DNA from: Bacteroidales bacterium
GTDB lineage: Bacteria; Bacteroidota; Bacteroidia; Bacteroidales; 4484-276
Length of the DNA: 41,506 nucleotides
Assembly (NCBI GenBank): GCA_014860585.1
Contig: JACZJL010000047.1
Span: 1 to 41,506, forward strand
Direction: 5' to 3'
Numbering within the stretch: position 1 is the first letter of the stretch; every line of letters starts with the position of its first letter. The position numbers and the translations under genes were made by a program. Shown here piece by piece: positions 26,090-33,616 of the stretch. The notes under the pieces are model-generated. The model worked only from the letters and a program-made list of their open reading frames with translations. It was not told where the DNA came from and did no database searches.

Positions 26090-27520
26090 ATGCAAATCCG
26101 TGAGATTGAAGACCTGATTTTCAAGTATTTTCCCTACGAACCGACCGAGGGTCAACGGATACTTATCCTGGCGCTGGCCGAATTTATTGCAAACGGCGCT
26201 CCGGACGAGGTTTTTCTTTTTAAAGGCTATGCAGGAACAGGAAAAACAACCTTGCTCAGTGCCCTGGTAAAAGCGGCGCCCATCATCAGGAAGGAGACCG
26301 TGCTGCTCGCCCCAACAGGCCGGGCTGCCAAAGTGCTCGCTTCTTATTCAGGAAAACAGGCATTTACCATCCATAAAAAAATTTACCAACCCCGGAGCCA
26401 ACGTGATGGCACGATCAGTTTTGTTCGAATGATCAACTATCACAAGCATACACTTTTCATTGTGGACGAAGCTTCGATGATCCAGGGAGGTGCTTCCGGA
26501 AGCGGTGGATATTTGTTTTCGGATGCTGACCTGCTCACCGACCTGATTGAATATGTTCAAACAGGCTACAACTGCCGGCTGATCCTGATTGGCGATACTG
26601 CGCAATTGCCTCCCGTGGGGCTTTCTGTTTCACCTGCGATGGATGCTGCTTTTCTTAAAAATACGTACCGGCTCAGAACACGGGTGCTCGAATTGAAAGA
26701 AGTGATGCGGCAATCGCTCGATTCGGGAATTTTGGCCAATGCCACGTTGATTAGGGAAAAACTCATGGCCAACGATTTTCAATTTCCCCTCTTTCGCCTT
26801 TCTGCGTTTAAAGATGTCAGAAAAATTGACGCTGCTATGCTTGAAGATGCCCTGAACGACACCTTTGGCTCGCGCAACGACCTCAATGCCGTCGTGATTA
26901 CCTCCTCAAACAAGCGGGCAAACATATACAACCGCGAAATCCGCAGGCGTGTTCTTTACCGCGAGGAAGAAATTTCAGCCGGCGATCTGCTGATGGTGGT
27001 AAAAAATAACTACTTCTGGCTTCCTGCTGAATCGCCTGCAGGGTTCATTGCCAACGGCGATATCATTGAGGTGATGAAAGTCAGGAAGATCAGTGAATTG
27101 TATGGATTCCGGTTTGCGACTGCTATCATCAGGATGGTGGATTATCCTGAACAACCGGAGATGGAGATGAACCTGCTGATTGACACGCTAACATCGGAAA
27201 GTCCGTCGCTAACCATGACGCAGAATCAGCAGCTTTTTGATGAAGTGATGAAGGATTATGAGGATATTTCCAGTCGCCGGGGAAGAGTGGAAAAGGTGAA
27301 AAACAATCCGTGGTTCAATGCCCTTCAGGTGAAGTTTGCCTATGCCCTCACCTGTCATAAAACGCAGGGTGGCCAATGGGAAACCATCTTCATCGACCAG
27401 CCCTGGCTGAAAGATAATAGGTTGGATGTGGAGTTCCTGCGATGGCTGTACACTGCGGTTACACGCGCCACCAGCAGGGTTTACCTGATCAATTTCAGGG
27501 ATGAGTTTTTTGGACAATGA
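26090..27520 (+). CDS. RecD-like ATP-dependent DNA helicase (SF1)
   Basis: 476 residues from ATG 26090 (MQIREIEDLIFKYFPYEPT). The upstream in-frame codons to 25970 run through the inverted repeats and are not protein-like. Superfamily 1B motifs are present: Walker A GYAGTGKTTLLSAL, motif Ia VLLAPTGRAAKVL, the DEAS box FIVDEASMI, motif III LIGDTAQLPPVG, and the C-terminal ALTCHKTQGGQW and YTAVTRA blocks of the UvrD_C_2 domain. This short RecD2-type helicase without an N-terminal regulatory domain is common in Bacteroidota. Role inferred as DNA repair or recombination. Confidence 0.92.
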   Translation: MQIREIEDLIFKYFPYEPTEGQRILILALAEFIANGAPDEVFLFKGYAGTGKTTLLSALVKAAPIIRKETVLLAPTGRAAKVLASYSGKQAFTIHKKIYQPRSQRDGTISFVRMINYHKHTLFIVDEASMIQGGASGSGGYLFSDADLLTDLIEYVQTGYNCRLILIGDTAQLPPVGLSVSPAMDAAFLKNTYRLRTRVLELKEVMRQSLDSGILANATLIREKLMANDFQFPLFRLSAFKDVRKIDAAMLEDALNDTFGSRNDLNAVVITSSNKRANIYNREIRRRVLYREEEISAGDLLMVVKNNYFWLPAESPAGFIANGDIIEVMKVRKISELYGFRFATAIIRMVDYPEQPEMEMNLLIDTLTSESPSLTMTQNQQLFDEVMKDYEDISSRRGRVEKVKNNPWFNALQVKFAYALTCHKTQGGQWETIFIDQPWLKDNRLDVEFLRWLYTAVTRATSRVYLINFRDEFFGQ

Positions 27521-27613
27521 TCAAAAATGAATATCTGGATACAAATTCGGCTTCTTGATGAATTTGAATGATTTACATGTTGTGTATGGTTAAAAAGATT
27601 GGGTAGGATGTAA

Positions 27614-27691
27614 CTTTGCGGCTCTCTGCGCAAAAACTCTGCGGTGCTCTGCGGTTAAAGCGATTCTTTTTTACCGCAGAGTAACGCAAAG
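27614..27691. repeat. REP-like palindrome between convergent helicase and lpdA genes
   Basis: CTTTGCG (27614-27620) pairs with CGCAAAG (27685-27691). Inside, CTCTGCGGT (27648-27656) pairs with ACCGCAGAG (27673-27681), and two further CTCTGCG units (27624-27630, 27638-27644) precede. The stem-loop sits between two convergent genes and contains a T run (27665-27672), so it may also end transcription. The rest of 27521-27775 shows nothing else. Confidence 0.6.
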
Positions 27692-27775
27692 AAGTCGCAA
27701 TGTAAGAATACGTTTGGAATGCAGTCGGAAAGTCTTATTTTCAAACACACTCTATTGTTTAACTCTAAACAATTT

Positions 27776-29167
27776 CTACAGATGGATCACCTCATCATAA
27801 GCTGCTGCTGCAGCCTCCATAATGGCTTCCGACATCGTCGGGTGCGGATGGATGGATTTAATGATCTCCTCACCGGTTGTTTCGAGTTTGCGTGCAACGA
27901 CTACTTCGGCTATCATCTCAGTTACATTGTCGCCGATCAGGTGCGCACCAAGCCACTCGCCGTATTTGGCGTCAAAGATCACTTTTACAAAACCATCCTT
28001 ACTCCCTGCTGCACTTGCCTTTCCTGATGCAGAAAAGGGGAACTTCCCTACTTTGATTTCATAACCGGCCTCTTTGGCCTGCTTCTCGGTCATTCCAACT
28101 GAAGCCACTTCAGGGTTTGTATAGGTACATGCGGGAACATTGCCGTAATCAATCGGATGAACATCCTTTCCCGCAATCTTTTCAACACAGGTGATCGCTT
28201 CATGCGAAGCTAAATGTGCAAGTGCCGGTCCGCTGACAATATCGCCAATGGCATAATACCCTTCAACATTGGTTTTATAAAAACCATCCACCAAAACTTT
28301 TCCTTTATCGGTTTTGATACCGACTTCCTCAAGACCAATACCTTCGAGATTGGTGGAAATTCCCACTGCAGAGAGCACGACATCAACCTCCACAATCTCT
28401 TCCCCTTTTTTGGTTTTTATGGTCACTTTGCATTTTTTACCTGATGTATCTACCGCTTCAACCGTAGAGTCGGTCATCACCTTAATACCAGCTTTCTTAA
28501 ACGAACGGGCAAGCTGTTTTGAAACTTCTTCATCTTCGAGCGGGATGATATTTGGCATAAATTCAACCAGGGTCACATCTGTACCTATAGAATTGTAGAA
28601 ATAGGCAAACTCCGATCCGATTGCGCCGGAGCCTACAACGACCATACTTCCGGGTTGCTTCTCAAGCGTCATGGCCTGGCGGTACCCGATCACCCTTTTG
28701 CCATCCTGTTTCAGATTGGGCAATTCCCTCGAACGGGCGCCAGTAGCAATGATGATTTGATTGGCGCTGTATTCCTGCGTTTTTCCTTTCTCGTCTGTCA
28801 CTTCCACTTTCTTTCCGGGTTTCACTTTCCCGGTGCCGGCAATGACTTCAATTTTATTTTTCTTAAACAAATACGTTACACCGGCGCTCATCCCTGCAGC
28901 CACATCGCGGCTGCGTTTGATCATGGCTTCAAAATCGGGTTTGGGTTCCTGTTCCAGCTTGATACCATAGTCGCCTGCATGTTTCATATAGTTGAACACC
29001 TGGGCGCTTTTCAGAAGTGCTTTTGTGGGGATGCAACCCCAGTTGAGGCAAACTCCGCCAAGCGATTCCTTTTCAACCACAGCCACCTTCATCCCAAGCT
29101 GTGAAGCCCTGATGGCAGCTACATATCCTCCGGGGCCACTCCCGATAACGATTAAGTCGTAATTCAT
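27776..29167 (-). CDS. lpdA: Dihydrolipoyl dehydrogenase
   Basis: A 463-residue FAD-dependent E3 enzyme that reoxidises dihydrolipoamide in 2-oxo-acid dehydrogenase and glycine cleavage complexes, passing electrons to NAD+. It has the N-terminal FAD fold (DLIVIGSGPGGYVAAIRA), the redox disulfide Cys40/Cys45 (GGVCLNWGCIPTKA), the NAD fold (VVGSGAIGSEFAYFY) and the C-terminal dimer block with the His-Glu dyad region SIHPHPTMSEAIMEA. No other complex genes are adjacent, so the partner complex is not shown here. Confidence 0.96.
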   Translation of the reverse strand: MNYDLIVIGSGPGGYVAAIRASQLGMKVAVVEKESLGGVCLNWGCIPTKALLKSAQVFNYMKHAGDYGIKLEQEPKPDFEAMIKRSRDVAAGMSAGVTYLFKKNKIEVIAGTGKVKPGKKVEVTDEKGKTQEYSANQIIIATGARSRELPNLKQDGKRVIGYRQAMTLEKQPGSMVVVGSGAIGSEFAYFYNSIGTDVTLVEFMPNIIPLEDEEVSKQLARSFKKAGIKVMTDSTVEAVDTSGKKCKVTIKTKKGEEIVEVDVVLSAVGISTNLEGIGLEEVGIKTDKGKVLVDGFYKTNVEGYYAIGDIVSGPALAHLASHEAITCVEKIAGKDVHPIDYGNVPACTYTNPEVASVGMTEKQAKEAGYEIKVGKFPFSASGKASAAGSKDGFVKVIFDAKYGEWLGAHLIGDNVTEMIAEVVVARKLETTGEEIIKSIHPHPTMSEAIMEAAAAAYDEVIHL

Positions 29168-29193
29168 GCTATACTGTTATTTAATGTTTTTTG

Positions 29194-29201
29194 CAAAAGT
29201 A
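29194..29201 (-). promoter_or_regulatory. -7 element of lpdA
   Basis: On the minus strand TACTTTTG, an exact TAnnTTTG match, lies 26 bp upstream of the lpdA start. It gives a leader of about 20 nt. No clear -33 box. Confidence 0.5.
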
Positions 29202-29330
29202 CGTATTAATAACCAAGCTACTTTCCTGCAGTTTTCATTGGGCTGTTAAAAGTTGTTAAGTGATATAAAATCAGCCACATAAAATACCTTTCGAAAAGTT
29301 GGATTTTGGTAGTTGGTTGTGTCAGAATAC

Positions 29331-29361
29331 AAAAACCCCGGACTTGTTTATAAATCCGGGG
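29331..29361 (-). terminator. Rho-independent terminator, minus strand
   Basis: A perfect 7-bp stem, CCCCGGA (29336-29342) and TCCGGGG (29355-29361), has a 12-nt loop and is followed on the minus strand by GTTTTTG. The nearest upstream gene on that strand is the DUF4143 ATPase, whose stop is 275 bp away with the MITE-like element between them. The remaining spacer 29202-29444 has no credible gene. Confidence 0.75.
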
Positions 29362-29444
29362 CAATTCAACCTTGTAAGGCTGAAAAAAATCTTGTACGGC
29401 TTTTATGATAAATGCGATAATTTTCGAGCGCTGTGTTTTAGTTA

Positions 29445-29609
29445 GTCTCAGCAAGAAAACACCCTGAATTTGATTTTCAACGATTTCTTTTCCCCACCCT
29501 TCCCAAGGGGATCCCTACGGGAAAAGGGAGTAAATCGTTGAAAATCAATGCTCCCTTTAGGGTTGGGGTAATCATTGATTTTCAACATTAGGAGTTTTCT
29601 TGCAGAGAC
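29445..29609. mobile_element. MITE-like element with 16-bp TIRs and 6-bp flanking repeats
   Basis: Terminal inverted repeats GTCTCAGCAAGAAAAC (29445-29460) and GTTTTCTTGCAGAGAC (29594-29609) match at 15 of 16 positions. The element is bracketed by identical TAGTTA at 29439-29444 and 29610-29615, as expected of a target duplication. Inside are a perfect 16-bp inverted repeat (29471-29486 with 29532-29547, core TTTTCAACGATTT) and a third partial copy (29576-29586). At 165 bp it has no coding capacity and would need a transposase in trans. Confidence 0.7.
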
Positions 29610-29635
29610 TAGTTATCGAAACAGGCTGAGGAATT

Positions 29636-30778
29636 TCAGGAAATCAATTCTCCTCCCCACAACTTCTGGAGAAAAATATTCCAGGGTAACACCAAAACAT
29701 CTTCCAGCTGCCTGGGGTAGGTATCGTTGGTAACCAGGATTTTATGCTTTACCGTGTATTCTTCAGCAAAGCTTTTCAACCCGGAAATGTGTCGTTTGTG
29801 AGCCATTGTGGTTGCTTTAACCTCCACAGCCACTTCATGGTCGCCAAGCACAAGATCAACTTCGATCCCCGAAGCAGTTCTCCAGTAATGAATCGGGTAA
29901 CGAATATCGCTGTAGCTGCTGTGGGCAAAAATTTCCTGGTAAATCAGATGTTCAAACGCTTTACCGAAAGCTTCACTACCCATCTCTATTTTCCCTCTTT
30001 TGCTAAGGAAATTAGCAATACCCACATCAAAAAAATAAAACTTTGGCGACAATACGATCCGTCGTTTTGGCTTCTTTTGAAACGAAGGTAAAAATCGCCC
30101 GGTTAGCGTGTCCTCTAAAATCTGAAAATATGATTTTACAGTGGGAGAACTTACTCCGCAATCTGATGCAATATTAGTAAAAACAACAATTTCACCGTTT
30201 GAAAATGCTGCTGCGTCCAAAAACCTTGAAAACGATTCAATGTCTCTGACTCTGGCCTCATTGAGAATTTCATCTTTCAGGTAACTCCCGATGTAAGCTT
30301 CATGCAGTTTTTTTGGATTTGATGAATTATAATGACGCGGGAGTAAACCATTGTTAATTGCTTTCAGAAGGTCAAAATCGGGAATTTCTTTAAAAATCAA
30401 AGGGTACAATTCGTATCTCAATGCACGGCCTCCAAGAAGATTGCCTCCGGATTGAAGAATTTTCCTCGGACTTGAACCACTCAAAATGAACTGCAAGTTC
30501 CGGTTTACCATAAGCCAATGAATATCATTCAATAAGATCGGTATTCGCTGAATTTCATCAATAATCACCGGCTGAGTTGGCCGCGACGCTTCCAAAATGT
30601 TCCTCAATAGCGAAGGATCACGTTGAAACCGACTGAACTCTTCATTCAACAGCAGATCAAAATAAGCTGAGTCAGGATAAAGCATTTTGAGCAGTGTGCT
30701 CTTTCCGGTTTGACGAGCCCCCCATAAAAAAGCGCTTTCGTTACCTAATCCTTCAAATATCTGTTTACGATTATACAT
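29636..30778 (-). CDS. AAA ATPase with C-terminal DUF4143 domain
   Basis: 380 residues from ATG 30778 (MYNRKQIFEG); the longer frame to 30844 runs through the promoter repeats. Walker A is GARQTGKST (residues 20-28), Walker B is VIIDEIQRIP, and a sensor-like FILSGSSPRKIL follows. The C-terminal DUF4143 part ends in a nuclease-like core: YWRTASGIEVDLVLGDHEVAVEVKA, a PD-(D/E)XK-like arrangement. This archaeal/bacterial ATPase family is widespread and often mobile; its function is unclear. Its stop lies 27 bp from the MITE-like element. Confidence 0.87.
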   Translation of the reverse strand: MYNRKQIFEGLGNESAFLWGARQTGKSTLLKMLYPDSAYFDLLLNEEFSRFQRDPSLLRNILEASRPTQPVIIDEIQRIPILLNDIHWLMVNRNLQFILSGSSPRKILQSGGNLLGGRALRYELYPLIFKEIPDFDLLKAINNGLLPRHYNSSNPKKLHEAYIGSYLKDEILNEARVRDIESFSRFLDAAAFSNGEIVVFTNIASDCGVSSPTVKSYFQILEDTLTGRFLPSFQKKPKRRIVLSPKFYFFDVGIANFLSKRGKIEMGSEAFGKAFEHLIYQEIFAHSSYSDIRYPIHYWRTASGIEVDLVLGDHEVAVEVKATTMAHKRHISGLKSFAEEYTVKHKILVTNDTYPRQLEDVLVLPWNIFLQKLWGGELIS

Positions 30779-30795
30779 GCCAGAATAAATTTGAA

Positions 30796-30849
30796 TTTTA
30801 ATATTACATGCATTTTTAAAATTGTGTTTTAATATTACATGCAAAACTA
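30796..30849 (-). promoter_or_regulatory. Paired 17-bp repeats and -7 element upstream of the DUF4143 ATPase
   Basis: TTTTAATATTACATGCA occurs identically at 30796-30812 and 30827-30843, a 31-bp period (three helical turns). On the minus strand TAGTTTTG (complement of 30842-30849) is an exact -7 match that overlaps the upstream copy. A protein bound to the pair could block this promoter. The stretch 30850-30928 shows nothing else. Confidence 0.55.
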
Positions 30850-30928
30850 AACTACAAACATTTTATTTCATTCAATGTAAGATATTTAAGAAATAATAAT
30901 TATTAATGTAAATTCATCGATATCATAA

Positions 30929-31888
30929 CTAAATTTTATTTGAAAAGCTCTTCAGCGTCTCCATCATTCCCTCACTTGATGAAACAGGCATGTTTTCAAT
31001 TTTCAAAACCGATTTGATCTTTTCATTCGAAACCACGTACGACTCCGTAAGTTTTTTCAGCCGTTCCGAATTCAATGGCAGCCTCAAAACATCACCTAAT
31101 CTGGCCAGAGTGCTGATGAATCCTTTCGGCAGGTTCCAGATTCCTGCCTTTCTGTCCAGCGATTTAGCAGTAAGCCTGATCAGCTCATTGGTTGACAGCG
31201 GTTCATCATCGGCAATTTGGTAAATTCCTGACGGGATAGGTTCTTCAATCAGTCGGCGGACAATATAACCAACATTGCTGATCGAAGCAAACGATCGTTG
31301 ATTATCAAAAGCTCCAAGCGGCCAGGGAATCCCTTTTTGAACCACTTTGTACAGTAAATTCAGGTTCCCCTTATTTCCCGGACCATGAATCATACACGGA
31401 CGCAGGATGTAAACGGACTTCCCATTCTTCTCCATCCTTCCATCCTTCCATTCCTCCATATTTTCCCGCAGATACTCCTCAGCCGCCAGTTTCGATTTTC
31501 CATAAGCAGTTTTTGGCTCGGATGCGGCCTCTTCCGTAAGCACACCTTCAACGCTGTCAGCCACAGCTTTTACTGAACTGAAAAAGATGATTTTTTCTGC
31601 TTTTGATCGAAGGAAATGATCAACTATTTTTTGTGTCAGTCCCAGGTTCACTTCAAAGTATTCCGCTTCTTCAGTAGTATCCGAAGTGTCATGTGCTTTG
31701 CCGGCCAGATGAATGATGGCATCCACTTCCGGAAGCCGGTCAAGGTTTTCCCAACTGAAGATCCGCTCTTGAGGAAATCTGCCATTTGTTGAAATGTCCA
31801 GCCCATACAATTCGAAATCCTGATGAAATAAATCATATACGTTCGAACCAACGAAGCCGGAAGAGCCGGTGATGAGGAGTTTTGTCAT
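30929..31888 (-). CDS. NAD-dependent epimerase/dehydratase family protein
   Basis: A 319-residue extended short-chain dehydrogenase. It has the nucleotide-binding loop TGSSGFVG (residues 7-14), the LAGKAHD segment, catalytic Ser105 region (FFSSVKAVAD), and Tyr129/Lys133 (TAYGKSK). It resembles UDP-glucose 4-epimerase-like and UDP-hexose reductase-like enzymes of polysaccharide loci; the exact sugar is not resolvable. The glycosyltransferases at 38-41.5 kb on the same strand fit a role in surface glycan synthesis. Confidence 0.87.
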   Translation of the reverse strand: MTKLLITGSSGFVGSNVYDLFHQDFELYGLDISTNGRFPQERIFSWENLDRLPEVDAIIHLAGKAHDTSDTTEEAEYFEVNLGLTQKIVDHFLRSKAEKIIFFSSVKAVADSVEGVLTEEAASEPKTAYGKSKLAAEEYLRENMEEWKDGRMEKNGKSVYILRPCMIHGPGNKGNLNLLYKVVQKGIPWPLGAFDNQRSFASISNVGYIVRRLIEEPIPSGIYQIADDEPLSTNELIRLTAKSLDRKAGIWNLPKGFISTLARLGDVLRLPLNSERLKKLTESYVVSNEKIKSVLKIENMPVSSSEGMMETLKSFSNKI

Positions 31889-31909
31889 TGCCTGGGGTTC
31901 TGTCTGGTT

Positions 31910-32224
31910 TTAGTCATTTGTTGCTTTTCCCCTTTTTGGAGCACGTTTTTTCACCAGTAATCCTGCATCCTGGAGCTTTTTCCCCAGCACGTCATCTTTG
32001 GCCACCGATAATAAGTCTTTTTCCAATCCCAAAATATGCAGCACCCGGGCATAAATTCCCAACGAAACACCAGGCTGCCCTTTTTCCACCGCATTGAGCG
32101 TTGAGCGCGAAATACCGGCGCGCTCACTCACCTGCATGGTTGAGAGCCTCCGGCGTAATCTTGCCAGTTTTATGTTCTCGCCAAGTGTTGCAAGGATTCG
32201 TTCAGTTTTAGGCAACAAAACCAT
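31910..32224 (-). CDS. Orphan HipB-like XRE family regulator 1
   Basis: 104 residues from ATG 32224 (MVLLPKTERILATLGENI). The upstream in-frame ATG at 32260 lies at the -7 box and would precede the transcript. The Xre helix-turn-helix is at about residues 17-75 (LARLRRRLSTMQVSERAGISRSTLNAVEKG), with a basic C-terminal tail (KKRAPKRGK). This type is usually the antitoxin cotranscribed with a HipA kinase toxin; here the next gene downstream is an epimerase 21 bp away and no hipA is present. It has its own twin operator. Confidence 0.83.
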   Translation of the reverse strand: MVLLPKTERILATLGENIKLARLRRRLSTMQVSERAGISRSTLNAVEKGQPGVSLGIYARVLHILGLEKDLLSVAKDDVLGKKLQDAGLLVKKRAPKRGKATND

Positions 32225-32241
32225 TTGATCTAAAATTATAA

Positions 32242-32290
32242 TGTCTGCTATTCCGGACAAAAGTAGATTATTTGTACGAGATAACAGACA
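32242..32290 (-). promoter_or_regulatory. Twin 18-bp operators around the -7 box of HipB-like gene 1
   Basis: TGTCTGCTATTCCGGACA (32242-32259) and TGTACGAGATAACAGACA (32273-32290) are inverted copies: the reverse complement of the second matches the first at 14 of 18 positions. Their starts are 31 bp apart. Between them on the minus strand lies TACTTTTG (32258-32265), an exact -7 element. This is a typical autorepression layout. Confidence 0.65.
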
Positions 32291-32366
32291 TTGTGTTTTT
32301 TTAAAACTGGTAGGGAAACTTACCTCGATTTATTTGTTATTTCCAAAAAATAAAACCTGTATATGC

Positions 32367-32714
32367 TCAATGGTTTTCAAAGCTTCTTCTCCTCCCCCTT
32401 TTCCTCGTTTTTGCAGCCTTTGCCTTTACCACCTCTTCGATACTGTTGAAATGCCGGTTTGCGAATAATTCGGCAAATTCGGCTGTGCATTCCAGCGCTA
32501 CTGCCAGCAGTAACAAGTTCTTCAGCGAAATCTCATAATGCTGTTCAAAGCGCTTTAAACTTCCCAGGCTCACACCCGACCTGTCGGCCAGAGCAGCCTG
32601 CGTCAGGTTGTGTTCGAGCCGCCGCTGCTTCAACCGCGAAGCGACACCCTGTGCAATGGCAAAAGGATTAAAAGCATCAAGTTGGTAATCGTTATCTGAT
32701 AAAATATTAGTCAT
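32367..32714 (-). CDS. Orphan HipB-like XRE family regulator 2
   Basis: 115 residues from ATG 32714. An Xre helix-turn-helix occupies about residues 28-80 (RLKQRRLEHNLTQAALADRSGVSLGSLKRFE), with a basic tail KRGRRRSF. In other Bacteroidota this type precedes a HipA-type kinase; here it is followed after 142 bp by HipB-like gene 1 instead. The two regulators are not close copies: the first has ISRSTLNAVEKG, this one VSLGSLKRFEQH. Function inferred as a self-regulating DNA-binding protein. Confidence 0.82.
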   Translation of the reverse strand: MTNILSDNDYQLDAFNPFAIAQGVASRLKQRRLEHNLTQAALADRSGVSLGSLKRFEQHYEISLKNLLLLAVALECTAEFAELFANRHFNSIEEVVKAKAAKTRKRGRRRSFENH

Positions 32715-32731
32715 TAACAAAATAACTAAGG

Positions 32732-32757
32732 ATAAAAGATAATATTTTATCTTTTAT
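32732..32757. promoter_or_regulatory. Perfect 26-bp palindromic operator upstream of HipB-like gene 2
   Basis: ATAAAAGATAA (32732-32742) and TTATCTTTTAT (32747-32757) are exact reverse complements separated by TATT. The palindrome ends 17 bp upstream of the start of regulator 2, the position of an autorepressor site. Confidence 0.7.
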
Positions 32758-32819
32758 ATTTTTGAATTACTTCAAACACAATGTCTTCAAGTTTCGATGT
32801 GACATCCTTCCATTTAAGA

Positions 32820-33128
32820 TCAGGAGTTCCAAAGTGGCCGGGTCAACTGTGCCTTTGTGTAGCATTTGAATTGTTCTAATGGGGTTTTAAACAGTTTTGA
32901 GACAAAATTCATTGTTTTTGGGTCGAGGTAATTCACCTTGCAAAGGGTGTCAACAATTTGTTTTTCACCATAAAAATCAATCAACATCCAAATCTCTTCA
33001 AGATTTCCAAGACTGAACACCCGTTCGATGATCAGCCTTTTTGATTTTTGTGCGTCCAGGTTGCCGGCATTCACATCCCAGAAATAATTGGGATTGAGGG
33101 ATTTAACTATGTCGGGTTGGGTTTTCAT
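32820..33128 (-). CDS. DUF6922-like small protein, third gene of the mntA-hepT operon
   Basis: A 102-residue protein with NPNYFWDVNAGNLD near the N-terminus, the central LIIERVFSLGNLEEIWMLI, and LDPKTMNFVSKLF followed by FKCYTKAQL at the end. I recognise this as the DUF6922-type pattern, which I recall as a frequent neighbour of nucleotidyltransferase toxin-antitoxin genes; the family name is from memory. It overlaps hepT by 4 bp (ATGA), so it is translated with the module. Function unknown. Confidence 0.75.
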   Translation of the reverse strand: MKTQPDIVKSLNPNYFWDVNAGNLDAQKSKRLIIERVFSLGNLEEIWMLIDFYGEKQIVDTLCKVNYLDPKTMNFVSKLFKTPLEQFKCYTKAQLTRPLWNS

Positions 33129-33616
33129 TTTGTGCCGGAATAGAGAAATCTGTTTTCAGCATATTTTTTAAGGCTCAGCCAAATTCCTGATAAAACCAGA
33201 CTTTGCAGGCAAAGCTCATTAAGTCCATTAACAAGTTCTTCGGTGTTATATGGATACTCATGTGAAATTTGATTTCGTAATTCCCTCAGATTAAGCCACT
33301 GATCCTTACTTTTAATCAATTGCAGTTTTTCCAATTTATTCAGCAAATCAATGAAAGGAACATTTGCCACTTCTTCGCCTAATCCAATCAAAATGAGCCT
33401 GAACAACTTACTTCCTAATAAATCCTGCAATTTTGAAAAACGATAGATCAACTGGTCGGTGAAGCTAATTTCTTCCTGGGTGAGCTCGCCAAAACTTTGT
33501 AAAGTGATTGGTAACAAATGTTGCATTTTTTCATGTGCAAAGTTCATACGTTGATAATGAATATCACCGGAAGAAATAGTCTCAATTATTCGGAGTTGTA
33601 AATCTTTTTCTCTCAT
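33125..33616 (-). CDS. hepT: HepT-like HEPN ribonuclease toxin
   Basis: A 163-residue mainly helical protein with the HEPN signature RX4HXY: Arg114, His119, Tyr121 in LRNQISHEYPY. In the HepT/MntA system this motif forms the RNase site, and the tyrosine is AMPylated by the partner nucleotidyltransferase to inactivate the toxin. The gene overlaps mntA and the DUF6922-like gene by 4 bp each. It is somewhat longer than many HepT proteins (about 130-150). The motif is intact, so the toxin is probably functional. Confidence 0.85.
   Translation of the reverse strand: MREKDLQLRIIETISSGDIHYQRMNFAHEKMQHLLPITLQSFGELTQEEISFTDQLIYRFSKLQDLLGSKLFRLILIGLGEEVANVPFIDLLNKLEKLQLIKSKDQWLNLRELRNQISHEYPYNTEELVNGLNELCLQSLVLSGIWLSLKKYAENRFLYSGTK

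Noticed and set aside
27719-28027. Plus-strand frames opposite lpdA, including a 149-codon one at 28655-29104
   Set aside because: All lie antisense within a full-length, clearly identified gene and have no family features.
29218-29454. A 78-codon minus-strand frame downstream of the ATPase
   Set aside because: It reads through the terminator hairpin and into the left edge of the MITE-like element; no family features.
32735-32830. An open stretch after the DUF6922-like gene reading GTPDLKWKDVTSKLEDIVFE in another frame
   Set aside because: It looked like a gene tail with a frameshift, but the DUF6922-like protein already ends at its normal position and the stretch is too short and has no start codon.
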